Positions 6,661 to 11,379 of a DNA stretch of 11,379 nt are shown piece after piece. Source of the DNA: an uncultured Eubacterium sp. GTDB lineage: Bacteria; Bacillota; Clostridia; Peptostreptococcales; Anaerovoracaceae. Numbering within the stretch: position 1 is the first letter of the stretch; each line of letters begins with the position of its first letter. The position numbers were made by a program, and so were the translations under genes. Location: assembly GCA_947367725.1 (NCBI GenBank), contig CANBFZ010000026.1, positions 1-11,379 on the forward strand, in the 5' to 3' direction. The notes beneath the pieces were generated by a model. The model did no database searches and was not told the origin of the DNA. It saw only the letters and a program-made list of their open reading frames with translations.

Positions 6661-6752
6661 TTTCTCATATATTTCTCATATTCGCAAGAAAAATCTCTAT
6701 ATTCTCATATACATTTCTGATATAATGGCTATATTACAACAAATTCTCACAT
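6661..6752. promoter_or_regulatory. Tandem TTTCTCATAT-like repeats, probable activator-binding sites
   Basis: TTTCTCATAT occurs at 6661-6670 and 6672-6681, ATTCTCATAT at 6701-6710, TTTCTGATAT at 6714-6723 and ATTCTCACAT at 6743-6752. They begin about 50 bases upstream of the sigma-54 -24 element and extend into the activator promoter. This is the usual place for enhancer sites of a sigma-54 activator and would allow autoregulation as well. A palindrome, TTCTCTTGAGAA at 6760-6771, lies just beyond. That the activator binds here is inferred from position. Confidence 0.6.
6718..6726 (+). promoter_or_regulatory. Extended -10 promoter of the sigma-54 activator gene
   Basis: TGATATAAT gives a perfect TATAAT with the TG-N extension. 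The -35 region at 17-bp spacing (TATATT) is poor, as is usual for extended -10 promoters. Transcription would start near 6733, leaving about 64 bases of leader before the ATG at 6797. It overlaps the fourth copy of the activator-site repeat, which suggests autorepression. Confidence 0.65.
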
Positions 6753-6796
6753 TCCATAGTTCTCTTGAGAAATACTAAATACAGAGGAGATAGCTC

Positions 6797-8596
6797 ATGA
6801 GCGATTTAACCGACATCAAAAAGGAAGTCCAGCAGTTTGCAGAAGTCATATCCGAAGCGCTGCAAGTAGAAAGCGAAATTATTGATGAAAATTACGAAGT
6901 AGTCGGCAATACCAGTTTCGTATTTCAGGGCGATCGAAACGACTGGAGCGACAGAAATTCCAAAATTTGCCGTCACGTCTTTGAAACCATGCGTCCGCTA
7001 GTCCTTTCCGACCCCGGCAAAAATCAACTTTGCAGCGACTGCATTGAAAGAGACACCTGTTTTTATAAAGCCGGTTTGTACTATCCCATTCTACTGGAGG
7101 GAGAATGCCGGGGCGTCATCAGTCTGGCAGCCTTTACCGCGTCACAAAAGCAAAGCCTTCTTGAAAACAGTTATTCCTTTATGCGCTTTACTAGCAAAAT
7201 GGCTGAAATTCTAGCGTCAAAAATACACGAAAAAGTGATGCAGCAGCGACTGCTGCGCGCCAATGAATTTTTGCAGACCACACTCAGCGCAGTCCACGAA
7301 GGGATCATCGCCTGTGACGCAGAAGGGATCGTCACCTGCTTCAACGATACTGCCCAGCACCTGCTCGGTATTCCCAAGACACAAATCCTGGGCACCCCTT
7401 TAGCAGATGCTTTACCGAATGCCGCACTGTTGACAGCCCTTGCGCAAAGAAAAAACCTGGCAGAGTACCATGTCCAATATCTAGATCAAACAGGGAACCC
7501 CTTACATCTCATCAGTCATGTCAGTCTCATTCAGCAGGGCAGTTCGATTCTGGGCGGCGTAGAATCGTTTAACACCGATGCGTCTCTATTTCGTATCGCA
7601 CAAAGGCTCCTCAGCAATGACGAAGCCACATCTTTCTCTACGATCATCGGAGAAAGCGAAGTGCTGCAAGCCATCAAAGCACAGGCAGCTGCCGTAGCAA
7701 AAAGCCCTTCTACCGTTCTGATTACGGGAGAAAGCGGTACTGGCAAAGAATTATTTGCCCGCGCCATGCACAGCGCCAGTCTCAGAAGTGACGCACCATT
7801 TCTTGCTGTCAACTGCGGCGCCATTCCAGAGACGTTGCTGGAAAGTGAACTATTTGGCTACGAAAGCGGTAGTTTTACCGGCGCAAGCAGCAGCGGCAAA
7901 CCTGGTCTGTTTGAAATTGCGCAGGGCGGCACTGTATTTCTTGATGAAATTGGCGATATGCCCCTTGCGCTGCAGGTCAAGCTGCTTCGTGTCCTGCAGG
8001 ATAAAACCATTACCCGCATCGGCGCGGTAAAAGAAATCCCCGTAGATGTACGTATCATCGCTGCTACCAATCGAAATCTGACTGAAAAAATTGCAGAAGG
8101 CAGTTTTCGGGAAGACTTATACTACCGGCTCAACGTCATCCCCCTGCACATTCCACCCCTGCGCAGCCGGACAGAGGACATTCCATTGCTGGTCGATCAC
8201 CTGTGCCGCAAATACGCTGCGATTCTAGGAAGAAACATCGACAGCATCACAGAAGATGCGCTGCAGCTCCTTCTTCGCTATCCATGGCGCGGCAACGTAC
8301 GCGAACTGGAAAATGCCATTGAGTATGCCATCAATTACACATTCACCGGTTCCTCCATTACCGCTAGCGCGCTGCCAACATGGGTGCATACAAGCACACA
8401 GACTTTCACCCCAAGCACCAGCCGTACCCCAAATGCCTCATCCCGTCTAAGTCCGCAGGAAGTGATGGAAAAGCAAAAATTGTCCGCATGCCTGGAAGAT
8501 AAGGGAAGTTCCCTTGCTGCAAAAAAAGAAATCGCCGCCAGTCTACAGATGAGTCTGGCGACGCTATACCGTAAAATCAAAAAATATCATTTATAG
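6797..8596 (+). CDS. Sigma-54-dependent enhancer-binding activator with PAS domain
   Basis: A 599-residue cytoplasmic transcription activator. Residues 1-150 form a sensory region with Cys58, Cys79, Cys82 and Cys88 (CSDC then C six on), followed by a PAS-like domain at about 155-265. The AAA+ domain (about 280-520) has Walker A GESGTGKE (311-318), the sigma-54 contact loop as GSFTGA (358-363, usually GAFTGA), Walker B VFLDEI (380-385), RED-YYR (438-444) and GNVRELEN (499-506). A Fis-type helix-turn-helix ends the protein (575-599). AGAGGAGA sits 7-8 bases before the ATG. It is divergent from mttB and its sigma-54 promoter, so it most probably activates that operon in response to a methylamine or a redox/metal signal; the signal is not known. 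It ends in UAG and overlaps the stop of the convergent gene by 6 bases. Confidence 0.93.
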   Translation: MSDLTDIKKEVQQFAEVISEALQVESEIIDENYEVVGNTSFVFQGDRNDWSDRNSKICRHVFETMRPLVLSDPGKNQLCSDCIERDTCFYKAGLYYPILLEGECRGVISLAAFTASQKQSLLENSYSFMRFTSKMAEILASKIHEKVMQQRLLRANEFLQTTLSAVHEGIIACDAEGIVTCFNDTAQHLLGIPKTQILGTPLADALPNAALLTALAQRKNLAEYHVQYLDQTGNPLHLISHVSLIQQGSSILGGVESFNTDASLFRIAQRLLSNDEATSFSTIIGESEVLQAIKAQAAAVAKSPSTVLITGESGTGKELFARAMHSASLRSDAPFLAVNCGAIPETLLESELFGYESGSFTGASSSGKPGLFEIAQGGTVFLDEIGDMPLALQVKLLRVLQDKTITRIGAVKEIPVDVRIIAATNRNLTEKIAEGSFREDLYYRLNVIPLHIPPLRSRTEDIPLLVDHLCRKYAAILGRNIDSITEDALQLLLRYPWRGNVRELENAIEYAINYTFTGSSITASALPTWVHTSTQTFTPSTSRTPNASSRLSPQEVMEKQKLSACLEDKGSSLAAKKEIAASLQMSLATLYRKIKKYHL

Positions 8597-10063
8597 ACGC
8601 TTGCAGGCGGCAGCAAGTTCGGTAATAATGTCCATGAGATTTTCCATGCCCAGTCGAATCCTCGCTTCTGTCTCAAAAGAATAATTGAGACGAATATGAT
8701 TTCTGCCGCCATTTTTATTGGGAAAGAAGATATCGCCGGGTACAATAGAGATGCCGCGCCCCATGGCAGCTGCCGCAACTTCTTTTCCATCCACCCCCGC
8801 AGGCAGTTTGCACCACACATAAACACCGCCTCTTGGTTTCTGGTAGGAAAGTCCCAGCGGCGCCAACTGATCTAAAAATCCACACATCAGATCTCGCCTT
8901 TCCCGATTCAGCGCAGTAATACGCCGGGCGTTCTCATAAAACTTTCCGCTGGTAATATATTTCGCAAGGAGTTTTTGGGTAATCCAGTCCAGGGTCATCA
9001 TACGGATAGAGACCAGATAGCTGAGACTTTTGATCAGTTTTTCCGGCGCCACGACAAAGGCCATGGACAATCCAGGTACGAAGGTAAGTGAAAAAGAATA
9101 GATGTAAATGACATTATCGCTTCGGTCCATCGCTTTCAGGGTTGGCAGTGTCACATCCTCAAAAGAAAGTTCTGAAGCAGCATCTTCCTCAACAATCGGC
9201 AGCCGATAACGATTGGAGATTTCCAAAAGTTTTTTTCTTCTCTCTACAGACAAAATGTTTCCCGTCGGGTCGTGATAGCTGGAATTTACGTAAATAAACT
9301 TTGGTCTATGACTCTCGATGAGTGCCTCCAAATGATCACACACCATGCCGTCTTCATCCACTGGTACAGTAACAGCTTTGCAGCCGGCAAGGCGAATGAC
9401 CCGATATACATCTGGCGATACCGGTTCTTCAATAATGACCTTGTCCCCTTCTTTCAGCAAGGAAGCCACAATAAAATCCAGCGCCTGATTGGTTTCAGAC
9501 AAAATCTGTACCTGATGCAATCCCGCTTTAATGCCTTTGGTTCTGAGATAGGAAACCACTCTTTGGCGCAGCTCCAGGTCTCCCTGATACGGCGTCAGAA
9601 ACGAGGGTTTGCCGCCCTGCTCATTGAGAATCGCTGCAAAATCCGCCGCCAGATTGGCTTCTTCATATACCGCCGGCGGTAATCCTGTGGAAAAGGAAAT
9701 GTTGTTTGCATCGGCAGATCGCTGAAAAATATCGTCAAAGGTATGTTCCATATCCTGGTATTCATCTTTGATGATGGCACTCCAATTGACTCGTTTTCTT
9801 ACATCCGGCTCATAAAAATCACTGCTCTCATAAGAAACTCGATAGCCGACGCCCTGCACAGACTCCACCAGTTCTTCATCTTTCAGCGCCGCATAGGCCT
9901 TGATAATCGTATTTCTATGTACGTTCAGCATCTGTGCGAAAGCCCGCTCTGAAGGAAGCACAGAACCGTCAGGCATCTGCCCGCTGATAATCTTCTCTTT
10001 AATCTGGTCAGCAATCTGCCAGTAAATCGGCGTCCGATTTCCTTTATCGACGATAATGTGCAT
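8591..10063 (-). CDS. MocR-type regulator: GntR HTH fused to an aminotransferase-like domain
   Basis: A 490-residue cytoplasmic DNA-binding regulator. Residues 8-76 are a GntR winged helix (PIYWQIADQI, LPSERAFAQ, NTIIKAYAAL, VQGVGYRV). A linker leads to a fold-type I aminotransferase domain (about 120-485) with HDPTGN (264-269), EEDAASE (292-298) and IRLNYS (457-462). Most MocR proteins bind PLP through a lysine in an FSKT-like motif; here the motif reads FSLT (324-327), with Leu326 encoded by CTT, and EDDY is changed to EEDA. PLP may therefore not bind covalently, and the ligand may differ. AAGGAG lies about 9 bases before the ATG. It starts 6 bases after the rRNA methyltransferase gene, so the two form an operon. 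Its target is unknown; such proteins often regulate vitamin B6, amino-acid or GABA genes. Confidence 0.88.
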   Translation of the reverse strand: MHIIVDKGNRTPIYWQIADQIKEKIISGQMPDGSVLPSERAFAQMLNVHRNTIIKAYAALKDEELVESVQGVGYRVSYESSDFYEPDVRKRVNWSAIIKDEYQDMEHTFDDIFQRSADANNISFSTGLPPAVYEEANLAADFAAILNEQGGKPSFLTPYQGDLELRQRVVSYLRTKGIKAGLHQVQILSETNQALDFIVASLLKEGDKVIIEEPVSPDVYRVIRLAGCKAVTVPVDEDGMVCDHLEALIESHRPKFIYVNSSYHDPTGNILSVERRKKLLEISNRYRLPIVEEDAASELSFEDVTLPTLKAMDRSDNVIYIYSFSLTFVPGLSMAFVVAPEKLIKSLSYLVSIRMMTLDWITQKLLAKYITSGKFYENARRITALNRERRDLMCGFLDQLAPLGLSYQKPRGGVYVWCKLPAGVDGKEVAAAAMGRGISIVPGDIFFPNKNGGRNHIRLNYSFETEARIRLGMENLMDIITELAAACKRL

Positions 10064-10069
10064 CCGTAC

Positions 10070-11197
10070 TCACTCCTTTTTTCCATGAAACTGGTAATAG
10101 CAAACTTCCAATCGTCCATTGTATAGCTTCCGCCGTCTGTCTGCCGGTCTGCCAAAAGTCTTTGCTTCTACCTCGCGATCGGTGGTCACAAGAAATAGAG
10201 ACCACGTTGGATTCTCCTTAAAAAACGTATGATACTTCCGATAAATATTTTCAATTTGCCGCTTCTCGCCAATTCGTTCCCCATAGGGTGGATTGGTGAT
10301 GATAATGCCGCCTGGCGCTGTGGCTTCCAAATGCTGCATATTCATGCGTTTAAAAGCAATGCAGTCATCGACACCTGCCTCAATGGCATTTTCTTTTGCT
10401 GCCTCCACTGCTTTTGCATCGATATCAAACGCCATGATATGCAGTTTGGTATCGTAAGACACCGATTCAAATGCATGTTTCCGTTCTTCTTTCCAAAGTT
10501 CTCTAGGAATCAGTTCCCAACCCTCTGCAGCAAAACTTCGATTCAACCCCGGCGCAATATTTCTGCCAAGCATTGCAGCCTCAATGGCAATGGTGCCGCT
10601 GCCGCAGCACGGGTCAACCAGCAGCCTTTCTGCACGCCAAAAAGACAGTTGTACCATAGCTGCTGCCAGCGTTTCTTTCATTGGCGCCGCCACATCGCAG
10701 ACGCGATAACCGCGTTTATGCAGACCTACACCGCTGGTATCCACTGTCAGCGTCACATTGTCTTTCAGAATCGTTACCTTAATCGTGTATTCTGCCCCAG
10801 TTTCCGCAAAGTGTTCTATACAGTAGTATTCCCGCAGTCGTTCCACGACTGCTTTTTTTACGATACTTTGGCATGCCGGCACGCTGTGCAGTTTGGATTT
10901 AACAGAAGTCCCTGTCACTGTAAATTTTCCATCAATCGGAATGAGTTCTTCCCATGCAATTCCTCTCGTCTGCTGAAATAGTGCTTCAAATTCTGCTGCC
11001 TTAAATTCCGCCATTTTTAAAAGCACCCGATCCGCACTCCGCAGCCACAAATTACTTCGGACAATAGCCCTTTCATCGCCCATATAGGTGATTTTTCCAT
11101 CCTCAGACTTAATAATTTTATAGCCTAGCGCCTGTATTTCCCGCTTTACCACTGCTTCCAGCCCAAAAGTCGCAGTTGCGATTAATTCCAATTTCAT
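10070..11197 (-). CDS. THUMP-domain 23S rRNA guanine-N2 methyltransferase (RlmL/YpsC type)
   Basis: A 375-residue SAM-dependent RNA methyltransferase. The THUMP RNA-binding domain lies at about 45-155. The Rossmann methyltransferase domain follows, with the SAM motif DPCCGSGT (195-202), AFDID (256-260) and the catalytic NPPYGER (302-308). This matches the shorter Firmicute YpsC form, corresponding to the N-terminal half of E. coli RlmL, which makes m2G in 23S rRNA. The frame is open to an ATG at 11248, but the family N-terminus is MKLELIATATFG, so I take the ATG at 11197, preceded by GGAG 12 bases upstream, a rather long spacing. It ends in TGA, 6 bases before the MocR gene. The exact target nucleotide cannot be read from the sequence. 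Confidence 0.88.
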   Translation of the reverse strand: MKLELIATATFGLEAVVKREIQALGYKIIKSEDGKITYMGDERAIVRSNLWLRSADRVLLKMAEFKAAEFEALFQQTRGIAWEELIPIDGKFTVTGTSVKSKLHSVPACQSIVKKAVVERLREYYCIEHFAETGAEYTIKVTILKDNVTLTVDTSGVGLHKRGYRVCDVAAPMKETLAAAMVQLSFWRAERLLVDPCCGSGTIAIEAAMLGRNIAPGLNRSFAAEGWELIPRELWKEERKHAFESVSYDTKLHIMAFDIDAKAVEAAKENAIEAGVDDCIAFKRMNMQHLEATAPGGIIITNPPYGERIGEKRQIENIYRKYHTFFKENPTWSLFLVTTDREVEAKTFGRPADRRRKLYNGRLEVCYYQFHGKKE

Positions 11198-11231
11198 TTC
11201 AAATACATACTCCTGTCTTTGTCTTTCGTCT

Positions 11232-11245
11232 GCACACGCGTGTGC
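11232..11245. other. 14-base perfect palindrome in the leader of the rRNA methyltransferase gene
   Basis: GCACACGCGTGTGC reads the same on both strands. It lies 35 bases upstream of the chosen ATG at 11197, between the upstream terminator and the ribosome binding site. It could be an operator or a short RNA hairpin. I could not place a convincing promoter here. Confidence 0.35.
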
Positions 11246-11284
11246 CAACGCCTACATATCATCTTCCAAATGATCAACATCCAC

Positions 11285-11343
11285 AAAAAATCCCGCAGGA
11301 ATTCAGCGATTCTCACGATAAAACCGCTAAAATCCGTACGGGA
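11285..11343 (-). terminator. Strong Rho-independent terminator of a gene to the right of the window
   Basis: On the minus strand TCCCG (11343-11339) pairs with CGGGA (11295-11291). A small internal loop follows, then GGATTTTAGCG pairs with CGCTGAATTCC with one mismatch and one wobble, and TTTTTT follows at 11290-11285. It separates the rRNA methyltransferase operon from whatever lies upstream, so that operon should have its own promoter between about 11284 and 11220. Confidence 0.8.
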
Positions 11344-11379
11344 CTTTAACAAGCAACGCTTACCCATAGCACTTTTTAT

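Noticed and set aside
10229..10981. 250-codon plus-strand frame antisense to the rRNA methyltransferase gene
   Set aside because: It is a Cys/His/Phe-rich shadow of a clear family member on the other strand.
11194..11367. A 57-codon minus-strand frame whose TGA overlaps the ATG of the rRNA methyltransferase gene (ATGA), a possible coupled leader protein
   Set aside because: Its first third lies on the strong terminator at 11285-11343, it has no ribosome binding site in view, and its composition is not protein-like. The ATGA overlap is probably chance.

Overview
The window looks like chromosomal DNA of an anaerobic, moderate-GC clostridial Firmicute (Eubacteriales; an Anaerovoracaceae/Eubacteriaceae-type host would fit, but that is inference). 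The grounds are strong AGGAGG-type ribosome binding sites, arginine deiminase fermentation genes, and a trimethylamine methyltransferase gene with an in-frame UAG at the pyrrolysine position. That last feature implies a host with pyl genes, which lie outside the window.

Layout from left to right. Positions 1-3364, minus strand, hold the arginine deiminase set in transcription order arcB (catabolic ornithine carbamoyltransferase), arcA (arginine deiminase) and arcC (carbamate kinase, running off the left edge). Together they convert arginine to ornithine, CO2, two NH3 and one ATP. The 282-base gap between arcB and arcA holds a 123-base imperfect foldback that abuts the arcB stop, then a terminator-like hairpin, so arcA and arcC may be expressed at a different level from arcB. 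Positions 3365-3731 hold the arcB leader with a weak promoter candidate and two AGTACCAG repeats, followed by structured non-coding DNA behind the next operon.

Positions 3732-6559, minus strand, form a two-gene methyltransferase operon. The first gene is mttB, read as one 484-residue protein through a UAG codon at 5591-5593. The second overlaps it by 10 bases and encodes a 460-residue member of the MttB superfamily that lacks pyrrolysine. A sigma-54 promoter that matches the consensus throughout lies at 6595-6610. Divergent from it, at 6797-8596 on the plus strand, is a sigma-54 enhancer-binding activator with an N-terminal sensory region, a PAS-like domain, an AAA+ domain and a C-terminal HTH. 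The 237-base divergent region also holds a tandem array of TTTCTCATAT-like repeats suited to activator binding, and an extended -10 promoter for the activator. The likely circuit is that the activator senses a signal, binds the repeats and switches on both methyltransferase genes. No corrinoid protein, reactivase or pyl gene is present in the window.

Positions 8591-11197, minus strand, hold a probable operon of an RlmL/YpsC-type rRNA methyltransferase gene followed 6 bases later by a MocR-type regulator (GntR HTH plus aminotransferase domain). The regulator has leucine where the PLP-binding lysine is expected. Its stop meets the activator stop tail to tail in a 6-base overlap. A strong terminator at 11285-11343 ends whatever lies upstream on the minus strand.

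The most notable points are the recoded UAG in mttB, the use of UAG as the terminal codon of both mttB and its activator, the unassigned Pyl-free MttB paralogue under the same sigma-54 promoter, the lysine-less MocR protein, and two structured non-coding elements that may be dispersed repeats.
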